The notes under the pieces are model-generated. The model was not told the origin of the DNA, searched no databases, and saw nothing but the letters and a program-made list of their open reading frames with translations. A program made the position numbers and the translations under genes. From Ruminococcus_G sp050944415 (GTDB taxonomy: Bacteria; Bacillota; Clostridia; Lachnospirales; Lachnospiraceae): a stretch of 64,000 nucleotides of DNA. The stretch covers positions 3,829 through 67,828 of the forward strand of contig JBMNRA010000004.1 of the NCBI GenBank assembly GCA_050944415.1, in the 5' to 3' direction. Below are positions 42,826 to 51,615 of the stretch, piece after piece. Position 1 is the stretch's first letter; every line of letters starts with the position of its first letter.

Positions 42826-44058
42826 ATGAAAGTCACCGGTCTTATCACCGAATACAATCCCTTTCATAACGGTCACGCTTACCATTTGCAAAAATCAAAA
42901 GCGCTCACCGGCGCGGACTATCTTATCGCAGTCATGAGCGGTGATTTCGTCCAACGGGGAGCTCCGGCTGTCATTGACAAATGCATACGCACCCGCATGG
43001 CTCTGGAAGGCGGCGCCGACCTGGTGCTGGAACTTCCCGCACGGTATGCTCTCGGCAGTGCGGATTTTTTTGCCGCCGGCTCCGTCAGCCTTCTGGAATC
43101 TCTGGGAGTGACAGACGCCATTGCTTTCGGAAGTGAAGAAGGCAGCATCGTCCCTTTTCTGGACATCGCCTCTCTACTTTGTCAGGAATCCCGGACTTAT
43201 CAGGATGTTCTGCGCCGGGAAATAAGCAGCGGTCTGTCCTATCCTGCCGCCAGGGAAAAAGCTCTTGCCGCCTGTTATCCTCAAAAAGCAGATGATTTTC
43301 ACAGACTGCTCTCCTCTCCCAATAACATTCTCGGCATTGAATACTGTAAATCTCTGCATCGTTTTCATTCAGACATTACACCATTCACAGTCAGACGCCG
43401 GGAATCGGATTACCATCAGAAAGATCTGACAGAGCAGTACAGTTCCGCCACCGCCCTGCGCCGCCATCTGAAAGAGGGAGATATCAGCCGTCTGAACACC
43501 CAGATGCCTCCGTCATCCTGGGAACTTTTAAACCATGCTGCCAGGAACCGGGAAACTGCTGATACCAACGATTACTCCCTTCTCCTGAAGTACCGGCTGA
43601 TGAATGAGACGTCTTCCACTCTCCCGGAATACCAGGATGTGTCGGAAGAACTGGCCAACCGTATCCAGGATCAACAGAACCGGTTCGATACTTTTGAGGG
43701 CTTTATCTCCCTTTTGAAAACCCGTCAGATGACTTATACGCGCATTGCCCGCGCACTGTTTCATATCCTTCTTAACATCCGCAGATTCACCTTGTCAGAC
43801 GAAGTCTGTCAGGTTACTCCCTACGGGCGGATACTTGGTTTTCGAAAAAGCGCCTCCCCTTTGCTTCACGAAATAAAAAAGCGGAGTCAGATTCCCCTGA
43901 TCTCAAAAGTATCCGGCAGAAAATCCTTTCTCACACCGGATGCATGCCGGATGCTTGAGGAAGATATCTGGTGCGCCAATCTTTATGAAAGCGTTATGGC
44001 AATGAAAAATCAGCGGCCTTTCCGCCATGAAGCATCCAGACCGCTGATCATTATCTGA
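42826..44058 (+). CDS. tmcAL: tRNA(Met) cytidine acetate ligase (TmcAL/YlbM)
   Basis: A 410-residue nucleotidyltransferase-fold enzyme that uses acetate and ATP to acetylate the wobble cytidine of elongator tRNA-Met. The HxGH motif is in GLITEYNPFHNGHAYHL at residue 5; AVMSGDFVQRGAPAV and LPARYALGSADFFA follow, and the C-terminal helical domain closes the protein. ATG 42826 has AGGAGG five bases upstream. Its neighbour pta-ackA supplies acetate metabolism, but the genes are divergent and separated by the repeat-like element. Confidence 0.93.
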   Translation: MKVTGLITEYNPFHNGHAYHLQKSKALTGADYLIAVMSGDFVQRGAPAVIDKCIRTRMALEGGADLVLELPARYALGSADFFAAGSVSLLESLGVTDAIAFGSEEGSIVPFLDIASLLCQESRTYQDVLRREISSGLSYPAAREKALAACYPQKADDFHRLLSSPNNILGIEYCKSLHRFHSDITPFTVRRRESDYHQKDLTEQYSSATALRRHLKEGDISRLNTQMPPSSWELLNHAARNRETADTNDYSLLLKYRLMNETSSTLPEYQDVSEELANRIQDQQNRFDTFEGFISLLKTRQMTYTRIARALFHILLNIRRFTLSDEVCQVTPYGRILGFRKSASPLLHEIKKRSQIPLISKVSGRKSFLTPDACRMLEEDIWCANLYESVMAMKNQRPFRHEASRPLIII

Positions 44059-44070
44059 CCGTTCTATCTT

Positions 44071-45435
44071 TTAATTCTTAAAGCTGTGAACCGGCGCCGG
44101 TATTCTTCCGCCCCGGTTTACAAATTTTTCACATCCGAAAGTGTTCACCGGCATGATGGGGGCATATCCCAGAAGGCCGCCGAATTCCACAGTCTCTCCC
44201 ACATCTTTTCCGATGACCGGAATCACCCGCACGGCGGTGGTTTTCTGGTTTACCATACCGATAGCCATCTCGTCGGCAATCAGCCCGGCAATCGTGGCCG
44301 CCTTTGTATTTCCCGGAATAGCAATCATATCCAGCCCAACAGAGCAGACACAGGTCATAGCCTCCAGTTTTTCCAGTGTAAGGGCTCCCGCATTGACCGC
44401 ATCGATCATTCCCTGGTCCTCACTGACCGGGATGAAGGCGCCGCTCAGTCCTCCCACGTAGGATGAGGCCATAATACCGCCTTTTTTCACCTGATCATTC
44501 AGCATAGCAAGAGCTGCCGTGGTTCCCGGAGCGCCGGCCATCTCAACTCCGATTTCCTGGAGAATCTCAGCCACACTGTCTCCAACTGCCGGCGTAGGCG
44601 CCAGAGAAAGATCAATAATTCCAAAGGGGATGTTCAGACGTCTGGCCGCTTCTCTGGCCACCAGCTGCCCCACCCTTGTAATTTTAAAAGCCGTCTTTTT
44701 TATGGTTTCACAGAGCACTTCAAAGTTGGCGTCCCTTACCTGAGTCAGAGCATGTTTTACAACGCCGGGGCCGCTGACACCCACATTAATAATGGCGTCC
44801 GCCTCCGTCACACCGTGAAACGCTCCGGCCATAAAAGGATTATCATCCGGCGCGTTGCAGAAAACCACCAGCTTGGCACAGCCCAGTGAATCACTGTCGG
44901 CAGTAGCCCGGGCCGTCTCCAGTACAATATCGCCCATCAGCCGGACAGCGTCCATGTTGATGCCTGTTTTTGTGGAACCCAGGTTCACAGAACTGCATAC
45001 TCTGTCTGTCTCAGAAAGGGCTTTTGGGATGGAACGGATCAGCAGTTCGTCAGCCTTCGTCATTCCCTTTGATACCAGAGCGGAATAACCGCCGATAAAA
45101 TTCACGCCCACCTCTTTTGCCGCCTGATCCAGGGTGCGGGCCAAAACCACAAAATCCTCAGAAGTTCTGCAGGCCGCACCTCCCACCAGAGCCATAGGAG
45201 TGATGGAAATCCTTTTATTTACAATGGGAATCCCGTACTCCGCTGAAATTTCTTCTCCAGTTTTCACCAGATCACGGGCCATTCCCGTGATTTTATCATA
45301 GATATTTTTTCTGACCTTTTCCAGGTCGCTGTCGATACAGTCCAGCAGGCTGATTCCCATGGTGATAGTGCGGACGTCCAGATTTTCCTGCTCAATCATC
45401 TGATTGGTTTCACTGACTTCAAAAATATTAATCAT
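44071..45435 (-). CDS. UPF0210 (PFL family, DUF711) protein
   Basis: A 454-residue protein of unknown biochemical function in the UPF0210 family, related by fold to glycyl-radical-like PFL barrels but without the glycyl radical motif. Recognisable segments are VRTITMGISLLDCID, GGAACRTSEDFVVLARTLD, SSVNLGSTKTGINMDAVRLMG and GGRIPAPVHSFKN at the end. It is regularly encoded with a small ACT-domain protein, as here, 23 bases upstream. Confidence 0.9.
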   Translation of the reverse strand: MINIFEVSETNQMIEQENLDVRTITMGISLLDCIDSDLEKVRKNIYDKITGMARDLVKTGEEISAEYGIPIVNKRISITPMALVGGAACRTSEDFVVLARTLDQAAKEVGVNFIGGYSALVSKGMTKADELLIRSIPKALSETDRVCSSVNLGSTKTGINMDAVRLMGDIVLETARATADSDSLGCAKLVVFCNAPDDNPFMAGAFHGVTEADAIINVGVSGPGVVKHALTQVRDANFEVLCETIKKTAFKITRVGQLVAREAARRLNIPFGIIDLSLAPTPAVGDSVAEILQEIGVEMAGAPGTTAALAMLNDQVKKGGIMASSYVGGLSGAFIPVSEDQGMIDAVNAGALTLEKLEAMTCVCSVGLDMIAIPGNTKAATIAGLIADEMAIGMVNQKTTAVRVIPVIGKDVGETVEFGGLLGYAPIMPVNTFGCEKFVNRGGRIPAPVHSFKN

Positions 45436-45458
45436 ATTCGTCTCTCTTCTCCTTTGCG

Positions 45459-45731
45459 TCAGATACGATGCATCATCTGAAAAATATCCTCATGCTGGCA
45501 GCGGATAATCACGCCGATTTCCTCGCCCAGCACTTTCATCTCTTCCGACAGTTCTTTCATTCCCTTGGAACAGCCGGAAGTATCCGTTACCATCATCATA
45601 TTGAAATATCCGTCCACAATTGTCTGGGAAATGTCCAGAATATTGATCTTCTCCTTTGCCAGATAGGTGCAGACTCTGGCAATAATACCTACCGTATCTT
45701 TGCCTACTACCGTAATAATTGTTTTTTCCAT
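45459..45731 (-). CDS. ACT-domain protein (UPF0237)
   Basis: A 90-residue stand-alone ACT domain, starting KTIITVVGKDTVGIIARVCTY and ending with a GcvR-like second half. It is expected to bind an amino acid and to act with the following UPF0210 protein. The pairing is conserved in Firmicutes; the ligand is unknown. Confidence 0.9.
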   Translation of the reverse strand: MEKTIITVVGKDTVGIIARVCTYLAKEKINILDISQTIVDGYFNMMMVTDTSGCSKGMKELSEEMKVLGEEIGVIIRCQHEDIFQMMHRI

Positions 45732-45761
45732 ACTCGTCCTCCCTGTTACGTTTTTTATGTA

Positions 45762-46559
45762 TCAGATTTCCGCCATCTGTGAAATACAGTCTCTGCCTGC
45801 AACGGAAATATCGAAATCCCCTGCCTTATAAGGATTGTCTCCCATAGTAATTTCCGCACAGACCGTTTCAAAAGCAAGCGCCTCGTAATTATTTTCCCTG
45901 CTCAGATGACCCAGCAGAACTTTCTTCATCTGATCGTGAAGCAGGCGGCACAACAGCTGTCCTGCAGACTCATTGGACAGATGCCCCCGGTTCCCCAGGA
46001 TTCTCTGTTTCAGATAATAAGGGTAACTGCCCACCTGCAGCATATTGACGTCATGGTTGGCTTCCAGAAGAAGGCCGTCCAGCCCCGTAAGATTTTCGAT
46101 AATGTATTCATTGTACTGCCCCATGTCCGTGGCGATTCCGATTTTCTTTCCGCCGCTTTCCATCCGGTACCCCACAGGCTGAGCCGCATCATGGGAAATA
46201 GAAAAGGGATGCACCGTTATATCTTTGATTCTGCAGGGCTCATCCTCCCTGATTTCCCTGAAAAGCCCCTCCGGCATTTTCCCAAGCGTACCCATCTCCA
46301 AAATGGCTTTTATTGTCCCGGCTGTGGCATATATGGGAATTTTATACTTTCTTGACACAACCCCCAGTCCTTTAATATGATCTGAATGTTCATGGGTAAT
46401 TAAGATACCGTCAATGTCAGCGGTCGTCCGGTCGATCTCATTTAATCCGAATTCAATTCTCTTTCCGCTGATCCCCACATCCACCAGCAGACTGGTCTCT
46501 TCACTTCCTGCAAAAATACAGTTTCCACTGCTTCCGCTGGCTATACTGCATAATTTCAT
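45762..46559 (-). CDS. MBL-fold metallo-hydrolase (WalJ/YycJ family)
   Basis: A 265-residue metallo-beta-lactamase-fold protein with the metal motif ILITHEHSDHIKGLG near residue 53 and later SHDAAQPVGYR and ANHDVNML. WalJ/YycJ proteins are DNA-exonuclease-like enzymes linked to cell-division coordination or repair. The start overlaps the coaE stop by four bases, and polA lies one gene further, a repair-flavoured cluster. Confidence 0.88.
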   Translation of the reverse strand: MKLCSIASGSSGNCIFAGSEETSLLVDVGISGKRIEFGLNEIDRTTADIDGILITHEHSDHIKGLGVVSRKYKIPIYATAGTIKAILEMGTLGKMPEGLFREIREDEPCRIKDITVHPFSISHDAAQPVGYRMESGGKKIGIATDMGQYNEYIIENLTGLDGLLLEANHDVNMLQVGSYPYYLKQRILGNRGHLSNESAGQLLCRLLHDQMKKVLLGHLSRENNYEALAFETVCAEITMGDNPYKAGDFDISVAGRDCISQMAEI

Positions 46560-47146
46560 AATAATGACATCCTGTTCTCAATTTCTCTTTTCGTTTTTTC
46601 AAAATCCCCGCTGTTGTCGATCACTGCGTCACAGCGGCGCGCGAATTCCTGTTCAGACAGCTGATTCGCCATAATCTGTCCGATTTTTTCCATCGTATAA
46701 TTTCTGCTCTTCATCAGCCGTTCTCTGCGTATATCTTCTCTGGCATAAATATACCACACTTCATCACAGATTTCATCATAATGTTCTTCCAGAAGCAGCG
46801 CGGCCTCCAGAAAAAAATAGGCTTTTCGATCCTCCCGGGCCTTTTCTATCTGTGATTCAATATAAACTCTCACCGCCGGATGAATAATCCCGTTCAGCTT
46901 TTTCAAAGCGCTCTCATCCTGATAAACGACAGCGGCAATAGCCTGCCGGTCCAGTTCCCCGTCACTCTTCATTGCCTTATCGCCGAAAAGTTTCAGAACC
47001 GGCTGATAACAACTGTTTCCTTTTTTCATCAGCAGATGCCCTGCCTCGTCGGCCAGAAGCACCTGCACATTTTCTCTTCTTTCCAGGTACCGGATCACTT
47101 CGCTTTTTCCTGATCCGACTCCCCCTGTGATTCCTATGATTTTCAT
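46556..47146 (-). CDS. coaE: Dephospho-CoA kinase
   Basis: Last step of coenzyme A synthesis. The 196-residue protein has the P-loop GITGGVGSGKSEVIRYL at residue 5, VLLADEAGHLLM near 29 and the lid region RLMKSRNYTMEKIGQIMANQ near 145. It starts three bases after the polA stop codon, a common pairing. Confidence 0.95.
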   Translation of the reverse strand: MKIIGITGGVGSGKSEVIRYLERRENVQVLLADEAGHLLMKKGNSCYQPVLKLFGDKAMKSDGELDRQAIAAVVYQDESALKKLNGIIHPAVRVYIESQIEKAREDRKAYFFLEAALLLEEHYDEICDEVWYIYAREDIRRERLMKSRNYTMEKIGQIMANQLSEQEFARRCDAVIDNSGDFEKTKREIENRMSLL

Positions 47147-47149
47147 CTT

Positions 47150-49783
47150 TTATTTTGCCTCATACCAGTTTTCTCCCTGGTGCATATCTACCTCCAGAGG
47201 AACGGAAAGATCCGCCGCCTGCATCATTTCTTCCTTTAAAACGGCAGAAACTTTTTCTGTTTCATCTTTCCAGGTCTCAACCAACAGTTCATCATGCACC
47301 TGCAGAATCAGGCGTGATTTCAGTTTTTCTCTTTTCAGGCGGTTATGAACCCGGATCATGGCGATTTTAATAATATCCGCCGCCGTTCCCTGAATAGGCG
47401 CGTTCATCGCCACTCTTTCTCCAAAAGAACGCTGCATAAAATTACTGGAAGAAAGTTCCGGCATAGGTCTGCGTCTGCCGAAAAGTGTCCTGGCATAGCC
47501 TTTTTCTTTCGCATCCGATACCAGTCCGTCCAAAAATTGTTTTACACCGGGATAAGTTTCGAAATATTTTTCAATATAGTCTGCCGCTTCCTTTCTTGTA
47601 ATACTCAGATCCTGACTGAGTCCGAAGGAACTGATTCCATATACGATACCAAAATTAACCGCCTTTGCATTTCTTCTCTGAAGATCCGTTACCTGATCAA
47701 AAGGAATATGAAAAACCTGAGAAGCTGTAATTCTGTGGATATCACTCTCCTCACGGTAAGCCTGAATCAGGCGTTCATCACCGGAACAGTGCGCCAGTAC
47801 CCGCAGCTCAATCTGAGAGTAATCCGCATCCAGGAATACACAGCCGTCCCGCGGAACAAATACTTTCCGAATCAGCCGTCCCAGTTCCATCCGGATGGGA
47901 ATATTCTGCAGATTCGGTTCCGTACTGCTGATTCTTCCTGTAGCCGTTATCGTCTGATTGAAACTGGAATGGATCCTTCCGTCTTCTCCAATATACCCGG
48001 CCAGTCCGTCGGCATAAGTGGACTTCAGTTTGGCCAGCTGGCGATATTCCAGGATATTTGACACAATTTCATGATCCGGCGCCAGTTTGTCCAGCACGTC
48101 CGCTGCTGTGGAATATCCTGTTTTCGTTTTCTTTCCTCCCGGCAGCCCCAGTTTTTCAAAAAGAATAACGCCCAGCTGTTTGGGTGAATTGATATTGAAT
48201 TCTTCCCCGGCCTGCTGGTAGATAATGGATTCCAGCTCCTTGATCCTCACCTCCAGCTTCCCGCCGTAGGAAGCCAGCTCTTCTTTCTTTACCCGGATTC
48301 CTTCCGTCTCCATGTCATGAAGAACATAAACGAGAGGAAGCTCTATGTCTTCATATAATTTATCCATCTCTTTTTCCGTCAGAATCTTTGTAAGAGGCTC
48401 TCTCGCAGCAAACGCCGTATATCCCATATAGCAGGCCAGACGCATCAGTTGCTCCTCGTGATCAGATGCCGCTTCCTTTATTCCTGTCTTGCCAAGCAGT
48501 TCTGTTCTGGAAGGAAAAATCATATTCAGATACTCCCTGGCTATATCTTCATAAGGATAGGAAGATTTCAGCGGATTATTCAGATATGCCGCAATTTCCA
48601 CATCAAACACAAAACTGTTCTGATCCAGCTCTACTACAGCCAGCAAAGACTTCAGATTCAAAACAGACACGTGCTCACACTCTCCGACAAGCTTCCGTAT
48701 CCAGTCTTTCAGATATGCTTCCGTCACAAATCCCTGCACCGGAAGATAATAAATATCTTCCGGCGAAAAAGCAACCGCCATGCCATACAGCCTGTCTTTC
48801 TCCGATATGACGGCCAGACCGCAATTTCCGGCCTTTCCTGCACCTTTCAGCGCCTGCTCCGCCTTGCTCAGTTCTTCCACTTTCAGAAAGTAATCCTCCA
48901 CTGCCGACACCGGGGATTCCGTAAAAAATCTGGACAGCAGATTTTTAAATTCCAGACGGATAAAAAGCTGATGAGTCTGCTCGTTGAACAGATCCCCCAC
49001 CCTGGCCTTTTCCCAGTCATAATCAAGGGGACAGTCTGTCCGGATAGTAGCCAGATCTTTACTCATCAGTGCCTGATCGTAATATTCCCGCAAAGCTTCT
49101 TTTGCCTTATTTGGCCTGACTTCCTCCAGATGATCATGAGCATTCTCTATGCTTCCATATTCCTTAATCAGCTTCGTAGCCGTCTTCTCTCCGACCCCGG
49201 GAATTCCGGGAATATTATCTGAAGTGTCACCCATCAGCCCTTTCACATCAATAAACTGCAGCGGAGTCACCTGATACCTTTCCATAACGTCCGCTGCATA
49301 GTAATCTTCTGTAACTGTTTTTCCGCCCTTTGTTTTGGGAATCCGTATTTTGACATGCTCCTGTGCCAGCTGAAGCAGATCCCTGTCGCCCGACACAATC
49401 GTCACATCCAGCTCTTTCTCCCTGGCCATCCGCGCCACAGTTCCCAGCATGTCATCCGCCTCATACCCCTCGTGAGATACGGTAAGGATTCCCATGGCTT
49501 TCAGAACTTCTTTAAGGAGAGGAATCTGTTCCCGAAGTTCAGGCGGCATGGGCTTTCTTGTCCCCTTATATTCTTTATATTTGGTGTGCCGGAAAGTAGG
49601 GGCAGCCAGATCAAAAGCCACTGTCAGATATTCCGGTTTTTCCTCATCGAGTATTTTAAAAAGTATATTTAAAAATCCATATACCGCATTGGTGTGCAGA
49701 CCTTCTCCGTTGGTCAGATCGGGAATTCCGTAAAACGCCCGGTGAATAATGCTGTGCCCGTCTATCAGCACTGTTTTTTCCAT
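47150..49783 (-). CDS. polA: DNA polymerase I
   Basis: An 877-residue polymerase for gap filling and primer removal. The 5'-3' exonuclease domain occupies about 1-290 (SGDRDLLQLA, VDVKGLMGDTSDNIPGIPGVG-type region), a central exonuclease-like domain (about 300-490) appears to lack the DEDD catalytic residues and so is probably inactive for proofreading, and the polymerase domain fills the rest with DADYSQIELRVLAH (motif A), RRNAKAVNFGIVYGIS (motif B) and QVHDELLVE (motif C). Confidence 0.96.
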   Translation of the reverse strand: MEKTVLIDGHSIIHRAFYGIPDLTNGEGLHTNAVYGFLNILFKILDEEKPEYLTVAFDLAAPTFRHTKYKEYKGTRKPMPPELREQIPLLKEVLKAMGILTVSHEGYEADDMLGTVARMAREKELDVTIVSGDRDLLQLAQEHVKIRIPKTKGGKTVTEDYYAADVMERYQVTPLQFIDVKGLMGDTSDNIPGIPGVGEKTATKLIKEYGSIENAHDHLEEVRPNKAKEALREYYDQALMSKDLATIRTDCPLDYDWEKARVGDLFNEQTHQLFIRLEFKNLLSRFFTESPVSAVEDYFLKVEELSKAEQALKGAGKAGNCGLAVISEKDRLYGMAVAFSPEDIYYLPVQGFVTEAYLKDWIRKLVGECEHVSVLNLKSLLAVVELDQNSFVFDVEIAAYLNNPLKSSYPYEDIAREYLNMIFPSRTELLGKTGIKEAASDHEEQLMRLACYMGYTAFAAREPLTKILTEKEMDKLYEDIELPLVYVLHDMETEGIRVKKEELASYGGKLEVRIKELESIIYQQAGEEFNINSPKQLGVILFEKLGLPGGKKTKTGYSTAADVLDKLAPDHEIVSNILEYRQLAKLKSTYADGLAGYIGEDGRIHSSFNQTITATGRISSTEPNLQNIPIRMELGRLIRKVFVPRDGCVFLDADYSQIELRVLAHCSGDERLIQAYREESDIHRITASQVFHIPFDQVTDLQRRNAKAVNFGIVYGISSFGLSQDLSITRKEAADYIEKYFETYPGVKQFLDGLVSDAKEKGYARTLFGRRRPMPELSSSNFMQRSFGERVAMNAPIQGTAADIIKIAMIRVHNRLKREKLKSRLILQVHDELLVETWKDETEKVSAVLKEEMMQAADLSVPLEVDMHQGENWYEAK

Positions 49784-49799
49784 ATCCGTCTCCCTTCTG

Positions 49800-50135
49800 C
49801 TACAGGTATCCCAGAATCAGACATATTGTCCAGATAATCAGACCTGCAATTACAATAAAACTGAAAAAAAGAATCTTTCTGAGCCGTCTCCTGCGATGCA
49901 TCCTGTCCAGCTTGCTTTGCATATCATTTTCCAGAAGCTGACAGATATTATAGGATTCATCCTTGCTCTCATCCTTCAGATACTTCTGCGCCATCTCCAT
50001 TACATAGTATATCTCCAGATCTCCGTAGCATTCCGGACAGTTTTTTATATGATCTACAAAGTCCTCCAGATCATTGTCGGAAATGGAGCCGTCCAGATAT
50101 GCTTTCATACGGGCCTGTGCTTTTTGACAATCCAT
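49800..50135 (-). CDS. Small zinc-finger membrane protein (zf-HC2, anti-sigma-like)
   Basis: A 111-residue protein with an N-terminal zinc-finger pattern, Cys3 plus HIKNCPEC near residue 30 (H-x3-C-x2-C), of the zf-HC2 type found in anti-sigma factors. A linker and a basic RMHRRRRLRK stretch lead to one C-terminal membrane helix (about 88-110). No sigma factor is adjacent. It lies between mgtE and polA, ten bases downstream of mgtE. ATG 50135 begins the zinc-finger and is preferred to a frame overlapping mgtE. Confidence 0.75.
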   Translation of the reverse strand: MDCQKAQARMKAYLDGSISDNDLEDFVDHIKNCPECYGDLEIYYVMEMAQKYLKDESKDESYNICQLLENDMQSKLDRMHRRRRLRKILFFSFIVIAGLIIWTICLILGYL

Positions 50136-50145
50136 AAGGCACCTC

Positions 50146-51477
50146 CTACGCCAGTGACAGCATATGCGTTGCAATGGCAAAATAAATCAGTATGGAACAG
50201 GTATCCAGGATCGTTGTAATCAAAGGCGTAGCCATCAAAGCCGGATCCAGCTTCAGACTTTTTGCAATAATCGGAAGCATTCCTCCTACCAGTTTTCCCA
50301 GGATAACAATCCCGATCATAGAAAGCGCTATAACCAGTGAAATTGTCGTATCGTGGTAAATAAACTGGACTCTAAGTCCGTTGACAATGGCCAGAACACA
50401 GCTGACAATCAGCGCAATCCGGAACTCTTTCCATATCACTCGAAAAAAGTCCTTAATATGAATCTCATCCAATGCCAGCCTGCGGATTACCAGCGTAGAT
50501 GTCTGTGATCCGCAGTTTCCTCCAATTCCCATCAACATTGGAATAAAAGATACCAGCAGAGGTACAGCCTGAAATGCTTCTTCATAATAACTCAGAACAG
50601 CCCCGGATACCGTTGCCGAAAGCATCAGCACCAGCAGCCAGCCGATACGGCTTCTGGCATGTTTCAGTACAGACGTTTTGAAATATGAATCCTCATTGGG
50701 CGCCACTGCGGCCAGTTTTGAGAAGTCTTCCGTAGTTTCATCCTGCAGAACGTCAATGGCATCGTCGAATGTTACAATTCCTACCAGTCTGTTTTCATCA
50801 TCCACCACCGGCATGGCGATAAAGTCATATTTGCTCATCTGTTTTGCCACATCTTCTTTGTCATCATGCGTATGTACCATGATAACATTGGTTTCCATGA
50901 TATCTCCTACCAGCTGCTCATCTTCCGCCAGCAGCAGGTCTTTTACGGTAACCAGACCGATCAGTTTCCGATACTCCGTTACATAACAGGTATAGATGGT
51001 TTCTTTGTCCATACCAACCCGGCGGATCCTCGAAATCGCATCCGCCACAGAAAGATAGCGGGAAAGTTTCACATATTCAATGGTCATAATGCTTCCGGCA
51101 CTGTCTTTCGGGTAATTCAGAATCTGATTAATGGCCTCCCGGGTTTCCGCATCAGAACTTCTTAAAATTCGGCTGATTACATTGGCCGGCATCTCCTCAA
51201 TCATATCTACAGTATCATCCACGAATGTCTGATCCAGGACTTCACGAAGCTCACGGTCTGTAAAGCCGTTGATCAGGCCCTCCTGCATATCACTGTCCAT
51301 AAAAGAAAAGGTATCAGCCGCCAGCTCCTTGGGAAGAAGACGATACACCAGCAGTCGCTCCTTCTCATCCAGATCTTCCAGTAAAATAGCCAAATCGGCG
51401 GGATTAATCTTCTGGAGTTCCTCTCGCAACTCTCCTAATTTTTTCTCTTCCAAAAGCTGTATTATTTTCTCTTTCAC
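50146..51477 (-). CDS. mgtE: Magnesium transporter MgtE
   Basis: A 443-residue Mg2+ channel. A helical N domain (about 1-125) precedes two CBS domains (about 130-250, RRVGMDKETIYTCYV and DFIAMPVVDDENRLVGIVT) and five membrane helices with the family motif MLMGIGGNCGSQTSTLVIR near 320. The N and CBS domains sense intracellular magnesium. The leader is too short to hold an M-box riboswitch. Confidence 0.95.
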   Translation of the reverse strand: MKEKIIQLLEEKKLGELREELQKINPADLAILLEDLDEKERLLVYRLLPKELAADTFSFMDSDMQEGLINGFTDRELREVLDQTFVDDTVDMIEEMPANVISRILRSSDAETREAINQILNYPKDSAGSIMTIEYVKLSRYLSVADAISRIRRVGMDKETIYTCYVTEYRKLIGLVTVKDLLLAEDEQLVGDIMETNVIMVHTHDDKEDVAKQMSKYDFIAMPVVDDENRLVGIVTFDDAIDVLQDETTEDFSKLAAVAPNEDSYFKTSVLKHARSRIGWLLVLMLSATVSGAVLSYYEEAFQAVPLLVSFIPMLMGIGGNCGSQTSTLVIRRLALDEIHIKDFFRVIWKEFRIALIVSCVLAIVNGLRVQFIYHDTTISLVIALSMIGIVILGKLVGGMLPIIAKSLKLDPALMATPLITTILDTCSILIYFAIATHMLSLA

Positions 51478-51518
51478 TGTGATTACCTCTCATCCTAACT
51501 GCCTCAAAACCTAATTTT

Positions 51519-51547
51519 ACCATACCTTCTGATCAGAGGTTTGTCAA
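51519..51547 (-). promoter_or_regulatory. Promoter of mgtE
   Basis: TTGACA (51542-51547, minus strand), a 17-base spacer and TATGGT (51519-51524), about 40 bases before the start codon. Confidence 0.5.
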
Positions 51548-51615
51548 CCCGTATTTAAGATGTCATCTTTTCCTTCCGGCAGAAACGGCACGGCTGCCGC
51601 CGCGCCATTACCAAA

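Noticed and set aside
51478..51615. M-box magnesium riboswitch before mgtE
   Set aside because: The promoter leaves a leader of only about 35-40 bases, too short for the aptamer, and none of its conserved elements are seen.
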